A stretch of 64,000 nt of DNA from Hyphomicrobiales bacterium (GCA_900468805.1 UEIF01000021.1:435397-499396), one strand, 5' to 3'; positions 50,742-59,494 are shown, counted from the first letter of the stretch. Translations and numbers: made by a program. Notes: generated from the sequence alone by a model not told the origin.

Positions 50742-50773
50742 AACGGGTCGTCTGGGTAACCGGGCGGCCCGTT
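50742..50773 (+). terminator. Probable terminator of phoB
   Basis: AACGGGTCGTC pairs with GGCGGCCCGTT using G-U pairs (11-bp stem), followed by TGTTTGTTC. It lies 21 bp after the phoB stop. The remaining gap up to 50998 shows no feature. Confidence 0.65.
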
Positions 50774-50998
50774 TGTTTGTTCGGGTGGGCTTTTTAAGAG
50801 TAGGCGTTGCCTTGCTGACACCTTGACCGACATGCTCCTTGCATCGCGAGGGCTCAAGCGATGACGGGGAGATCTGCTATGCGCCAATTGCGAACATTCT
50901 CTGAGCCTTGAGCATCGACTGATTTGGGGCCGGAAGGGGACTGTCGGCTTGCTAGCGTTAGCCAATCGAAGCCGTCACCAAGATGAGCGTGAGCTCTG

Positions 50999-51922
50999 CT
51001 ATGGAACTTCAGCATAGCGGATGATGCTCTGATTTTGTACGTTGGCGACTAATTCATCAGAACGAGACAAAAATCGGCGGAGCAAAGGTGAGGAATTTGA
51101 ATCGTTGTATCCTAAGGTGAGATCAATTGTCGGAGGCACACCCTCAAGTGCTCTAGCAACGACATTTGGCGTCAGCATATTTTGCGCATAAAGCGGAATA
51201 AGCGTTATTCCACCTGTAGACACGACGAGCGACATTGCTGATGGTAGGCCTTCACCTTCGTACTCTGCCTTGAGTGTGATCCCAACGTTCGACGCGTACT
51301 CCTGGATCACGGATTGCAAGACCGGAGAAATTCTAGCCGAACTGACGTAAGTTTCGCGGGCAAGATCCTGTGGCCGGATCTTTTTCTGCGACGTCAAGCG
51401 ATGGTCAGCCGGCAGCACGGCGATCAGTGGCTCCTTGGCTAAAAACTTGAACGACACACCAACACTCTGCGTCTCGGGGCGAAGGAAAGCGACGTCCAGC
51501 TTGCCTCGCATCAGTGCCAGAGCAAGGTCCGGGGAAGACTGACTGGACAATATGATTTCAACTTCCGGCGCTTCCTCACGAATAATGCGCAGTGCATGGG
51601 GTAGCCACACGACCTCTTGCCCTGCCAGAAAACCGATAGTGAACGACTGCTTTTGCGGCTGTTCTGCCCGCCGGGCCCCTTCCGCAGCCGCCTCGACTTG
51701 CAACAACGCCAGCCGCGCGTGATCAAGAAACACTTTACCGGCGGCGGTGAGCGTCACGCCGCGCGGCTGCCGTTCCAGCAGTTTTACACCGACTTCGGTT
51801 TCCAGATCGCGAATTTGCCTGCTGAGTGAGGGCTGGGAAGTGTGTAGCCGCCGCTCGGCTGCGGTCAGTAAACTTCCCTCTTCCGCAACAGCAATAAAAT
51901 AACGCAAATGCCTGAGTTCCAT
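50999..51922 (-). CDS. LysR-family transcriptional regulator
   Basis: A 307-residue regulator. Winged HTH at residues 1-62 (ELRHLRYFIAVAEEGSLLTA, then AERRLHTSQPSLSRQIRDLE and VGVKLLERQPRGVTLTAAG). A PBP2 effector domain follows from about residue 90 (QSFTIGFLAGQEVVWLPHAL). The HTH text is of the HcaR/BenM type, a group tied to aromatic catabolism and efflux control. A perfect dyad lies 10 bp before the start. No obvious intact target gene is divergent from it: the next gene starts 380 bp away after a truncated ORF. Confidence 0.87.
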   Translation of the reverse strand: MELRHLRYFIAVAEEGSLLTAAERRLHTSQPSLSRQIRDLETEVGVKLLERQPRGVTLTAAGKVFLDHARLALLQVEAAAEGARRAEQPQKQSFTIGFLAGQEVVWLPHALRIIREEAPEVEIILSSQSSPDLALALMRGKLDVAFLRPETQSVGVSFKFLAKEPLIAVLPADHRLTSQKKIRPQDLARETYVSSARISPVLQSVIQEYASNVGITLKAEYEGEGLPSAMSLVVSTGGITLIPLYAQNMLTPNVVARALEGVPPTIDLTLGYNDSNSSPLLRRFLSRSDELVANVQNQSIIRYAEVP

Positions 51923-51931
51923 CGCGTCCCC

Positions 51932-51952
51932 GCTATGCCTTTAAGGCATAGC
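51932..51952. promoter_or_regulatory. LysR operator dyad
   Basis: GCTATGCCTT-T-AAGGCATAGC: perfect 10-bp arms with a 1-base centre, 10 bp upstream of the LysR start. It includes the T-N11-A pattern expected of LysR sites. The position suggests autoregulation. Confidence 0.65.
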
Positions 51953-52301
51953 TCGAACGTACAAGGTATTTGTCCTTGATAAAAGGGGGATTTAATTAAC
52001 GCCGCAATCTAGGGACATAGTCGAATGCTTCATCGGAAGTATTTCGCAGTCAACTGTGTCCAGTCAGAGAAGGAAAGCTAAATGTCTAAAAGCCTACCTG
52101 TCGTGACCTGCAATTATCGGCGCTGACCTACATTATGTGAGACTGACCAATTCTTGTGTGGGATCATGTGCCTGGGCCTCGAAAGATGAGGCATGCGTGG
52201 CAATCTTGCGTCGGCTATTGCAATAGCGCGTGGATGAATGGCTTTATTTAGTGATTTATTATCTTCGAATGAATGTTTAACAGCGCAGATGGAGCGACGC
52301 G
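51953..52301. other. Gap with a truncated ORF start
   Basis: At 52082-52126 a good AAGGA site precedes ATG and only 14 codons (MSKSLPVVTCNYRR) before a stop. It may be the 5' end of a lost gene once controlled by the divergent LysR protein. Nothing else is supported in this 349-bp stretch. Confidence 0.4.
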
Positions 52302-53120
52302 ATGCCTACAATCACGACCACGGACGGCGTAAACATCTTCTACAAGGACTGGGGCACAGGCCAGCCGATCGTTTTCAGCCACGGCTGGCCGCTGACAGCG
52401 GATGACTGGGACGCCCAGATGATGTTCTTCCTTCATCACGGCTACAGGGTGATCGCCCACGACCGGCGCGGCCACGGCCGGTCCGACCAGCCCGGCACCG
52501 GCAACGACATGGATCACTGGGTTGCCGACCTCGCGGCGCTGACCGACCATCTCAACCTGCGCGACGCGATCCATATCGGGCACTCGACAGGTGGCGGTGA
52601 GGTGGCTCGCTATGTCGCTCGCCACCAGGAGCGTGTCGCAAAGGCGGTGCTGGTCGCTTCCCTGACGCCGAACATGTACCGCAGCGAGGACAACCCTGCC
52701 GGTCAGCCGCCGGAATGGTTCGAAGCGATCCGGGCAGGCATGCTGGGCAACCGGGCGGAGTTCTACCGTTTCGTCCCTGAGAACCCGTTCTACGGCTACA
52801 ACCTCGATGGGGCCAAGCCTTCGGAGGCAATCATTGCGAACTGGTGGCGCCAAGGCATGGCCGGTGGTGCCCTGGCTCACTCCGCGACTGTCGACTCTTG
52901 GCTGGAAGATTATACCGAAGATCTCAAGAAGATCACCGTGCCGGTGCTGGTAATGCATGGCGAGGCTGATCAAGTCGTCCCCTTCGCAAGTTCCGTGCCG
53001 CGTGCGGTTGACCTGCTCAAGAACGGGTCGCTGAAGACCTATCCGGGCTACCCCCATGGCATGCTGACCACACATGCGGATGTCCTCAACCCCGACCTGC
53101 TCTCGTTCATCAGGTCTTGA
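52302..53120 (+). CDS. Alpha/beta hydrolase, cofactor-free haloperoxidase-like
   Basis: A 272-residue protein with the non-haem chloroperoxidase pattern: TTDGVNIFYKDWGTGQPIVF, SHGWPLTADDWDAQM (oxyanion region, about 29-43), VIAHDRRGHGRSDQPGTGND, nucleophile elbow IGHSTGGGEVARYVA (Ser about 95), acid Asp in VLVMHGEADQVVPF (about 226), and His in YPGYPHGMLTTHAD (about 252). These enzymes are serine esterases or perhydrolases that can halogenate via peracids. It is monocistronic; a hairpin follows 20 bp after the stop. Natural substrate is unknown. Confidence 0.87.
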   Translation: MPTITTTDGVNIFYKDWGTGQPIVFSHGWPLTADDWDAQMMFFLHHGYRVIAHDRRGHGRSDQPGTGNDMDHWVADLAALTDHLNLRDAIHIGHSTGGGEVARYVARHQERVAKAVLVASLTPNMYRSEDNPAGQPPEWFEAIRAGMLGNRAEFYRFVPENPFYGYNLDGAKPSEAIIANWWRQGMAGGALAHSATVDSWLEDYTEDLKKITVPVLVMHGEADQVVPFASSVPRAVDLLKNGSLKTYPGYPHGMLTTHADVLNPDLLSFIRS

Positions 53121-53140
53121 CGACATCGGCTGGACGTTCT

Positions 53141-53163
53141 GTCACCCGGCAGTGCCGGGTGAC
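53141..53163 (+). terminator. Hairpin after the hydrolase gene
   Basis: Perfect 10-bp stem GTCACCCGGC / GCCGGGTGAC with a 3-base loop, but no T-run, so terminator efficiency is doubtful. The stretch 53164-53620 holds no supported gene. Confidence 0.5.
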
Positions 53164-53620
53164 ACCTGTTGGTGCCTGGTACGTGGAGCGTTCCCGGAGG
53201 TGCTTTCGACAGTGGCAATTTGCTTTGCTTGGTGAGAAGCGAAAGATGCGACTTGTCGCGCTTAAATTTTTCGTTGCGGTGGCCGATTACTCCACCGGCC
53301 GAAATGGCTCGGCATCTCGGCTTCGACATCTGGAAATAAGAGCGGGGGATGTCCGTCGATTTAATGTCAGGAGCACCGCCAGCTTCCGAAGTGCTCGATA
53401 TAGGCTCGTTTTTCGGCTTCCGGCCTTTAGGTAATTTCAGGCTGGCGTTGCTGTCGTCTTTGAACTTTATGGCGCTCAGCTCGATGGCAGTTTTGGGACG
53501 CTGACGATTGTGTCTGAACGGCTGAAATGATGGCGCGAAGCTGCCCCTGAGAAAACTCTTTGGTATGTCCGCTTAGAGCCAACAGAAGGATTTAAGCACT
53601 TATTGCCCTGCCGAGTAATT

Positions 53621-53770
53621 CTACGGCAAGAGTTCACCGCTCCGCGTCGGCCTGCGGTCGTTGACGACGGCGCTGAGCTTGCACGTCTTGATCAGCGAGG
53701 CAATGATCGCCCCGTTCCGCCCCAGCGTCATGGCCGGCGAAACTGCGTTCTTGCGATCAAGGCGGCGCCA
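53621..53770 (-). pseudogene. IS66 TnpC-like transposase relic
   Basis: Reading the minus strand gives RKNAVSPAMTLGRNGAIIAS and LIKTCKLSAVV, then a short end and TAG at 53621-53623. IS66-family TnpC proteins end with RKNALFAG ... GRNWAIIASLIETCKLNGV. The match is limited to about 35 codons; the rest of the transposase and both element ends are absent. It is an old insertion scar upstream of the gcrA terminator. Confidence 0.55.
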
Positions 53771-53815
53771 TCGTTCGCCAAGCAGGCAGGTGGTGCAGCC
53801 TCAGGCCATAAAGCC

Positions 53816-53852
53816 AAAAAAATAGCCCCTCCACGCTTTCGCTAGGAGGGGC
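53816..53852 (-). terminator. Rho-independent terminator of gcrA
   Basis: On the minus strand GCCCCTCC / GGAGGGGC (8 bp, with an inner AGC-GAAA-GCG extension) is followed by ATTTTTTT. It begins 29 bp after the gcrA stop. Confidence 0.85.
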
Positions 53853-53880
53853 CATGGATGCTGCTTTTTGCAGGCGCTTG

Positions 53881-54417
53881 TCAGGCTGCCCGGACTGCTG
53901 CCCTGCGGCGCTCGCTGACCGGCTGGTAGGCGAGGCGCTGGTGATAGTTGCAATAAGGCGAGGAATCCGTGGAGTCGCAGCCGCAGAAATAGAAGTCGTC
54001 CTTCAGCGGATCGCCGACCGGCCACTTGCAGGTGCGCTCGGTCAGTTCCGTCAGGCCAAGGCGGCGGGAGATCGGCACGACCACATTCTTGGCCGGCACA
54101 TATTCCATTTCCTCGACCGTTTCGATCTCGATCTCTTCCTTCAGCATCGTTGCGCCCTGCTGGCGGGTCACGGTGCGGGTGGTGGCGAGGCGAGATGCGT
54201 AGTTCGGGGCCCGCGGAGCCGACGTATTGCGCTTGGGTGCGCGCGCAGCGGTCGCCGTGCCGCCGGCCTTGGCGCGGCCGGGAAGACTGAGCCGGTGAAC
54301 CTTGCCGATAACAGCGTTTCTACTCACTCCGCCAAGCTGCGCAGCGATCTGGCTGGCGCTCAGCCCTTCCGACCAAAGCTTCTTGAGCTTCTCGACACGC
54401 TCGTCTGTCCAGTTCAT
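53881..54417 (-). CDS. gcrA: Cell cycle regulator GcrA
   Basis: Alphaproteobacterial sigma70 cofactor that activates promoters methylated at GANTC by CcrM. With ATG 54417 (MNWTDERVEKLKKLWSEGLS) the protein has 178 residues; the 15-residue extension to 54462 is not typical. The HTH-like N-terminus (ASQIAAQLGGVSRNAVIGKV, about 21-40, then HRLSLPGRA) is followed by a basic linker and the C-terminal sigma-interaction domain with Cys/Trp residues (LTERTCKWPVGDPLKDDFYF, CGCDSTDSSPYCNYHQRLAY). Five GANTC sites lie 150-225 bp upstream. The identification is firm. Confidence 0.96.
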   Translation of the reverse strand: MNWTDERVEKLKKLWSEGLSASQIAAQLGGVSRNAVIGKVHRLSLPGRAKAGGTATAARAPKRNTSAPRAPNYASRLATTRTVTRQQGATMLKEEIEIETVEEMEYVPAKNVVVPISRRLGLTELTERTCKWPVGDPLKDDFYFCGCDSTDSSPYCNYHQRLAYQPVSERRRAAVRAA

Positions 54418-54564
54418 TGCCCTGTCTCCGCCTTTCGCGTTGGTGATGGCAGAATCCCTCACCGTTGCCCCGAAAGCCTCCGAAGCAAGAAACGCCTGAT
54501 CAATTTTGGTGACTAGTTCCGCCGCATGCAGTCTAGTAATTGAACTTTAACCTAGTGTGAGCCT

Positions 54565-54640
54565 GACTCTGTGACAAGAGTCGCAGGAATCCGATGAATC
54601 CGAATTCGGGGTTTTCCCCAACTTGCTTCCCCGGCGAGTC
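54565..54640. promoter_or_regulatory. GANTC (CcrM methylation) cluster upstream of gcrA
   Basis: GANTC occurs at 54565, 54578, 54587, 54596 and 54636, five sites in 76 bp; about 0.3 would be expected by chance at even base composition. Another is at 54452. They lie in the 426-bp gap between gcrA and argD and could couple transcription to replication-dependent methylation. Confidence 0.7.
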
Positions 54641-54654
54641 ATTTCTGCAACATT

Positions 54655-54785
54655 AGCTGTTGATAGACCTGAAAAGCCCATTAGGCGCTTGACGCATGCG
54701 CTAAATCCTCAGTTTTGTTGACATCGCACTGCGAAAAGGAAATAGTGCCTGAGAGGCCGCCGCAAGGCGGCATTTTTAATTTTTC
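54655..54785 (+). ncRNA. Candidate small RNA between gcrA and argD
   Basis: A compact terminator (GCCGCC-GCAA-GGCGGC then ATTTTTAATTTTT, 54756-54783) stands 60 bp before argD with no ORF in front of it. A weak promoter-like CTTGCT (54622) lies about 35 bp before a possible start near 54655, which would give a transcript of about 130 nt. From memory, a conserved rhizobial sRNA family (alpha-r45) lies near argD in Sinorhizobium; I could not verify identity. It may otherwise be an argD leader attenuator. Confidence 0.42.
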
Positions 54786-54843
54786 GGGCCTGGTTTTCTT
54801 AGCCGGAGTCCATTGTTTCAGAGCCTGACCAGGAGATTGCGCC

Positions 54844-56043
54844 ATGGCTGAAGCCTCGCCGCTTTATGATACCTATTCTCGTGCCCCGCTGCGGTTCGAG
54901 CGAGGCGAAGGCGTGTGGCTGATCACCGAAACTGGCGAGCGATATCTGGATTTCGGCGCGGGCGTTGCCGTCACATCCGTGGGGCATGGCAATCCGCAGG
55001 TTGTGGCCGCCCTCAAGGATCAGGCCGACAAGGTCTGGCATCTCTCCAATATCTATGAAGTGCCGGGGCAGGAGAAGCTTGCCAAGCGCCTGACGGATGC
55101 CACTTTCGCAGACAAGGTGTTTTTCACCAATTCCGGCGCCGAGGCTCTCGAATGCGCCATCAAGACTGCGCGCCGTTACCAGTTCTCCAAGGGGCATCCC
55201 GAGCGCTTTCACATCATCACTTTCGAAGGCGCCTTCCACGGCCGCACGCTGGCGACCATCGCCGCCGGCGGTCAGGAGAAATACCTCGAAGGTTTCGGCC
55301 CCAAGGCCCCCGGCTTCGATCAGGTGCCTTTCGGCGATATCGAGGCCGTCCGTGCGGCAATCACCGATAATACGGCCGGCATCCTCATCGAGCCGGTGCA
55401 GGGTGAGGGCGGTGTCCGCCCGGCGACCCCGGAATTCATGAAGGCGCTTCGCCAGCTTTGCGACGAGCATGGGCTGCTGCTGATCCTCGATGAGGTTCAG
55501 ACCGGCGTCGGCCGTACCGGCAGGCTTTTCGCCTATGAATGGTCGGGTATAACGCCTGACATCATGGCAGTCGCCAAGGGCATCGGCGGCGGCTTTCCGC
55601 TCGGGGCCTGCCTCGCAACGGCAGAAGCTGCTTCCGGCATGAAGGCCGGCACGCACGGCTCCACCTATGGCGGCAACCCGCTGGCCATGGCTGTCGGCAG
55701 TGCGGTGCTGGATATCATCCTGGCCGATGGCTTCCTGCAGCATGTGCGCGATATCACCCTCGTCTTCCGTCAGGGCCTCGCCTCGCTCAAGGATCGTTAT
55801 CCCGATGTCATCGAGGATATCAGAGGCGAAGGCCTGATGCTCGGCATCAAGGCTGCCATCCCTTCTGCGGAGCTTCTGAAGGAAATCCGCGCAGCACACC
55901 TTCTGGCGATCCCGGCAGGCGACAATGTCATCCGTTTGCTGCCGCCGCTGGTCGTAACTGCGGAAGAGGCGCGCGAGGGGATTTCCCGTATCGAGCGTGC
56001 CGCCGAAAATATCCGTGCCGCCAAGGTCAAGAAGACCGCTTGA
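54844..56043 (+). CDS. argD: Acetylornithine aminotransferase
   Basis: PLP-dependent enzyme for the fourth step of arginine synthesis (N-acetylglutamate semialdehyde to N-acetylornithine), and possibly also the succinyldiaminopimelate step in lysine synthesis. 399 residues, class III aminotransferase: VFFTNSGAEALECAIKTARR (about 95-114), FHGRTLATIAAGGQEKYLEG, LLLILDEVQTGVGRTGRLFA (Asp contacting PLP, about 216), and the PLP lysine in MAVAKGIGGGFPLGACLAT (about 245). Followed by argF after 45 bp in an operon. Confidence 0.94.
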   Translation: MAEASPLYDTYSRAPLRFERGEGVWLITETGERYLDFGAGVAVTSVGHGNPQVVAALKDQADKVWHLSNIYEVPGQEKLAKRLTDATFADKVFFTNSGAEALECAIKTARRYQFSKGHPERFHIITFEGAFHGRTLATIAAGGQEKYLEGFGPKAPGFDQVPFGDIEAVRAAITDNTAGILIEPVQGEGGVRPATPEFMKALRQLCDEHGLLLILDEVQTGVGRTGRLFAYEWSGITPDIMAVAKGIGGGFPLGACLATAEAASGMKAGTHGSTYGGNPLAMAVGSAVLDIILADGFLQHVRDITLVFRQGLASLKDRYPDVIEDIRGEGLMLGIKAAIPSAELLKEIRAAHLLAIPAGDNVIRLLPPLVVTAEEAREGISRIERAAENIRAAKVKKTA

Positions 56044-56088
56044 TAGGACAATGCCCCGCCCGCTGGCGGGCGTAGCAGGTAACGAACA

Positions 56089-57006
56089 ATGGCTTCCCCT
56101 AAACACTTCCTCGATCTCTCCGCCGTCACTACATCCGACCTCAGAACCATCATGGATGACGCCAAGCTGCGAAAGCAGGCTTTCAAGGCCGGCACGGCCG
56201 ACAAGCCGCTCGCCGGCAAGATGCTGGCCATGATCTTCGAGAAGCCGTCTACCCGAACCCGCGTCTCCTTCGATGTCGGTATGCGCCAACTCGGCGGCGA
56301 GACGCTGTTCCTGTCGGGAACCGAAATGCAGCTCGGCCGCGCCGAGACGATCGGCGATACCGCCAAGGTCCTGTCGCGCTATGTCGACGCGATCATGATC
56401 CGTACGACCGACCATAACCGTATGCTGGAACTGGCCGAGCACGCCACCGTGCCTGTCATCAACGCGCTGACGGACGATACCCATCCCTGCCAGATCATGG
56501 CTGACGTCATGACCTTCGAAGAGCATCGCGGCCCGATCAAGGGCAAGACGATCGCCTGGACGGGTGACGGCAACAACGTGCTGCATTCGCTGGTGGAAGG
56601 AGCTGCCCGCTTCGGCTACCGGATGAACATGGCCGTACCCCTTGGTTCCGAGCCGAAGGATCACTATTTGAACTGGGCCCGCAATGAGGGCGCCGAAATC
56701 ATGCTTTACCATGATGCTGACCGTGCGGTCGCCGGCGTCGATTGCGTGGTGACCGATACCTGGGTCTCCATGAATCAGGAACATCGGGCTCGCGGTCACA
56801 ATGTCTTCCAGCCTTATCAGGTCAACGCGCAATTGATGGCGCAGGCCGGCAAAGATGCGTTGTTCATGCATTGCCTTCCCGCCCATCGCGGCGAGGAGGT
56901 GACGGATGAGGTGATCGATGGTCCGCAGTCCGTGGTCTTCGATGAGGCGGAAAACCGTCTTCATGCGCAGAAGTCGATTCTTGCTTGGTGCCTGGGCGCG
57001 ATCTGA
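56089..57006 (+). CDS. argF: Ornithine carbamoyltransferase
   Basis: Makes citrulline from ornithine and carbamoyl phosphate. The 305-residue protein has the carbamoyl-phosphate motif FEKPSTRTRVSFDVGMRQLG (STRTR, about 48-52), HPCQIMADVMTFEEH (about 127-141), and the ornithine-binding DALFMHCLPAHRGEEVTDEV (about 260-279). Length and motifs are typical of anabolic OTC. It lies between argD and hslO in the same orientation, an order conserved in rhizobia. Confidence 0.96.
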   Translation: MASPKHFLDLSAVTTSDLRTIMDDAKLRKQAFKAGTADKPLAGKMLAMIFEKPSTRTRVSFDVGMRQLGGETLFLSGTEMQLGRAETIGDTAKVLSRYVDAIMIRTTDHNRMLELAEHATVPVINALTDDTHPCQIMADVMTFEEHRGPIKGKTIAWTGDGNNVLHSLVEGAARFGYRMNMAVPLGSEPKDHYLNWARNEGAEIMLYHDADRAVAGVDCVVTDTWVSMNQEHRARGHNVFQPYQVNAQLMAQAGKDALFMHCLPAHRGEEVTDEVIDGPQSVVFDEAENRLHAQKSILAWCLGAI

Positions 57007-57097
57007 ACCATAATCGGATGCCGCGAGTCCCAAGCTCGCGGCTGCGCGAGCGGCCGGCACGCTAGCCTGCTGCTCTCACAGAACAGGAGTGTAAGCC

Positions 57098-58093
57098 ATG
57101 GCAGAAGCTGCAGCCGCTCTCGGCGAGTTCGATTTCGCCGGCGATGATCATGTCGTCCCTTTCCAGGTGGAAGGGCTTGATGTGCGCGGTCGCGCCGTCC
57201 AGCTCGGCCCGATGCTGGATTCAATCCTCGAACGCCATCATTATCCCACGCCCGTCGCCCGCCTTCTGGCGGAGGTGGTGGTGCTCACGGTGCTCCTTGG
57301 CACCTCGCTGAAATTCGACGGCAAGTTCACTGTCCAGACCAAGAGCGACGGTCCCGTCGATCTGCTGGTTGCTGATTTCTCCACGCCGGAAAATGTCCGG
57401 GCCTATGCCCGCTTCGATCAGGCCCTGCTCGATCAGGCGATCGCATCTGGTGAAACCGAGCCGGAGCAGCTGCTCGGCAAGGGCGTGCTCGCCTTCACCA
57501 TCGATCAGGGCAAGTTCAGCCAGCCTTATCAGGGCATCGTCGCATTGGACGGCACCTCGCTCGAAGACATCGCCGGCGTCTATTTCCGCCAGTCGGAGCA
57601 GATCCCGACGCGGGTGCGCCTTGCTGCCGCGGAGCTCTTCGACCGTGATAACGATGGCAAGCCGCGTCACCGCTGGCGGGCAGGGGGTCTCGTTGCCCAG
57701 TTCCTGCCGGAAGCGCCGGAGCGCATGCGCCAGACCGATCTTCATGGCGGCGACGGCGACACAGGCGAACGCGGCCATCTTGAGGACGATGCCTGGGCGG
57801 AAGCCCGCTCGCTCGTCGAAACCGTGGATGCAGATGAACTCACCGATCCCCTTGTTGGCACCGAGCGCCTGCTGTTCCGCCTCTTCCATGAGCGCGGCGT
57901 GCGCGTTTACGAACCGCGTGCCGTCTTCGATCGCTGCAGCTGTTCGCGGGAAAAGATCGGCGGCGTGCTGAAGGGTTTCAGCGCCGAGGAAGTAGAGGCA
58001 AGCCAGGAAAACGGTGAGATCGCCGTGACCTGCGAGTTCTGCTCAACGACCTACCGCTTTCCGGTGCATGAGGTTGCGTCTCAGCTTACTTAG
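57098..58093 (+). CDS. hslO: Hsp33 redox-regulated chaperone
   Basis: Cytosolic holdase activated by oxidative unfolding. The 331-residue protein has the Hsp33 N-terminal domain (VRGRAVQLGPMLDSILERHH, VVLTVLLGTSLKFDGKFTVQ, then TKSDGPVDLLVADF) and the C-terminal zinc switch: Cys-Ser-Cys in FDRCSCSREKIGG (about 284) and Cys-x-x-Cys in VTCEFCSTTYRF (about 313), all four Cys present. Start at 57098 follows AGGAGTG. It is 91 bp after argF. Confidence 0.94.
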   Translation: MAEAAAALGEFDFAGDDHVVPFQVEGLDVRGRAVQLGPMLDSILERHHYPTPVARLLAEVVVLTVLLGTSLKFDGKFTVQTKSDGPVDLLVADFSTPENVRAYARFDQALLDQAIASGETEPEQLLGKGVLAFTIDQGKFSQPYQGIVALDGTSLEDIAGVYFRQSEQIPTRVRLAAAELFDRDNDGKPRHRWRAGGLVAQFLPEAPERMRQTDLHGGDGDTGERGHLEDDAWAEARSLVETVDADELTDPLVGTERLLFRLFHERGVRVYEPRAVFDRCSCSREKIGGVLKGFSAEEVEASQENGEIAVTCEFCSTTYRFPVHEVASQLT

Positions 58094-58223
58094 TCTTCCT
58101 GAGTATAAGAACAGGCGAGCAATAGAACTAAGCGATAGCGCAGCGCAGTGACTCGACTTTTGGTAGTCACTGTGTGCCTATTGTGTTTCATTGGTTCAGG
58201 CTATGGAAGCGGGGTGGGTGCCA

Positions 58224-58810
58224 ATGAAGTTTTTGTGTTTGGTACTTGCGCTCTTAGCTGCAGTGCCGCGAATTAGCTTTGCCGACGACGAGACTGTTCT
58301 ATGGAAAGAAGTTGGTGGCTGGAGTGTGGCTGTCGACAAAAGTTTGGGCAACGCCTGCTTTGTCATGACTTCCTTTGAAGACGGTACAGTTTTTCGTCTC
58401 GGCTTCAATTTCATCGAAAAGGGTAATCCCTTTTATATCCTGATGGCCAATGCAAATTGGAAATCATTGGAAGAAGGCAATATCCGATCGAATTCTACCT
58501 GGACCGCTCCAAATGGACTGTCGACGCAAGCGCCGTAGATCTTGACGGCACTAAGGCATTGTGGATTAATTTTAAGGATACTGGCTTGATTGGCGAGTTC
58601 GCTCGAAAGTTGAGTTTTCGTGTCGATTTTAACGGCAAGCGGATAGTTGCCCTCAGTCTAAAAAACTCCGTCAAAGCGACCGATGAGATGCTCGTCTGTC
58701 AAAAGGCTGTCAACGCTGCAGTGGCCCAACAGCCGGCACAGCCGCAATCAAAAGATCCGTTTGAGGCGAAGCCGGATGCTCAGACCGCATCGGATCCCTT
58801 TGAGCTTTAA
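58224..58810 (+). pseudogene. Secreted hypothetical protein broken by a frameshift
   Basis: Two overlapping frames join into one protein of about 195 residues. The first gives a signal peptide (MKFLCLVLALLAAVPRISFA) and WKEVGGWSVAVDKSLGNACF to MANANWKSLEEG. The second continues with QYPIEFYLDRSKWTVDASAV and ends KAVNAAVAQQPAQPQ ... SDPFEL. The shift lies near 58477-58482 and needs only one base lost (or two gained). The joined text resembles a rhizobial family of small exported proteins of unknown function. It could be a pseudogene or a sequencing error. Confidence 0.7.
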
Positions 58811-58877
58811 TAGAAATTGCCGATTGAAGACTTCAGCATTGCCGCACATCCGCGAGCAATCGGTTCGAAGTTACGCA

Positions 58878-59270
58878 TCAGTTGAGCACCCTGAGCAGGC
58901 CGGGTGAATCGAGCGAGAAGGCGGGGATGTCGACATCGAACAGCTCGCCTTCGTCCGTCTCCATCTGGTAATGGCCGAACATCAGGCCGGATGGCGTATC
59001 CAGCGGACAGCCCGATGAATATTCATAGGTATCGCCAGGTTGCAGACGCGGCTGCTCGCCAACGACGCCGGGGCCGCTGACCTCGTCGATCTGCCCGTTC
59101 TGGTCGGTAATATTCCAGTAGCGGTTGACGAGACGTACGGCTATGCCGGAGTTGTTGGCGATGACGACGCGATAACCCCAGACATAGCGATCGTCGTCCG
59201 GATCGGATTGCTCCTCCAGATAGAACGGTTCGACAACCACTTCGATGTCTCGTGTGAGGGCGCGATACAT
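58878..59270 (-). CDS. apaG: ApaG protein
   Basis: A 130-residue protein with an immunoglobulin-like beta fold. ApaG text: DIEVVVEPFYLEEQSDPDDD, YVWGYRVVIANNSGIAVRLV, NRYWNITDQNGQIDEVSGPG, VVGEQPRLQPGDTYEYSSGC and PSGLMFGHYQM. ApaG has been linked to cobalt and magnesium resistance in Salmonella, but molecular function remains unsettled. It lies downstream of metZ in the same direction, as in other rhizobia, with the dispersed repeat (59463) between them. Confidence 0.95.
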   Translation of the reverse strand: MYRALTRDIEVVVEPFYLEEQSDPDDDRYVWGYRVVIANNSGIAVRLVNRYWNITDQNGQIDEVSGPGVVGEQPRLQPGDTYEYSSGCPLDTPSGLMFGHYQMETDEGELFDVDIPAFSLDSPGLLRVLN

Positions 59271-59462
59271 GCCTTACACCTTAGTCAATATACGTTACCC
59301 GTATCTTATAACAGTCCTCATGCGTCAAGAAACGGAACAGTGAACGTGGCCCCGCCGCCCTCGGTCGGGCCGCCTTTTGTTCATTAAGCCTAACTCTCAG
59401 TGTTAATTTCAAGGCAAATGCCACGACCACGGTGGTATTCCGTGGCCGCGCCAGGAGCGCCG

Positions 59463-59494
59463 TGCGTCCTTTCGGACGCACAAAGGAACGCTCT
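59463..59494. repeat. Dispersed rhizobial hairpin repeat, copy 3
   Basis: TGCGTCC-TTTC-GGACGCA (59463-59480) followed by CAAAGGAACGCTCT, nearly the same as the copy at 41661. It lies between metZ and apaG. A separate small hairpin precedes it at about 59421-59446. Confidence 0.75.

Noticed and set aside
53603..53845. 80-codon plus-strand frame
   Set aside because: It is antisense to the IS66 relic and to the gcrA terminator; no start signal.
54799..57060. 753-codon minus-strand frame
   Set aside because: Antisense to argD and argF, both firmly identified.
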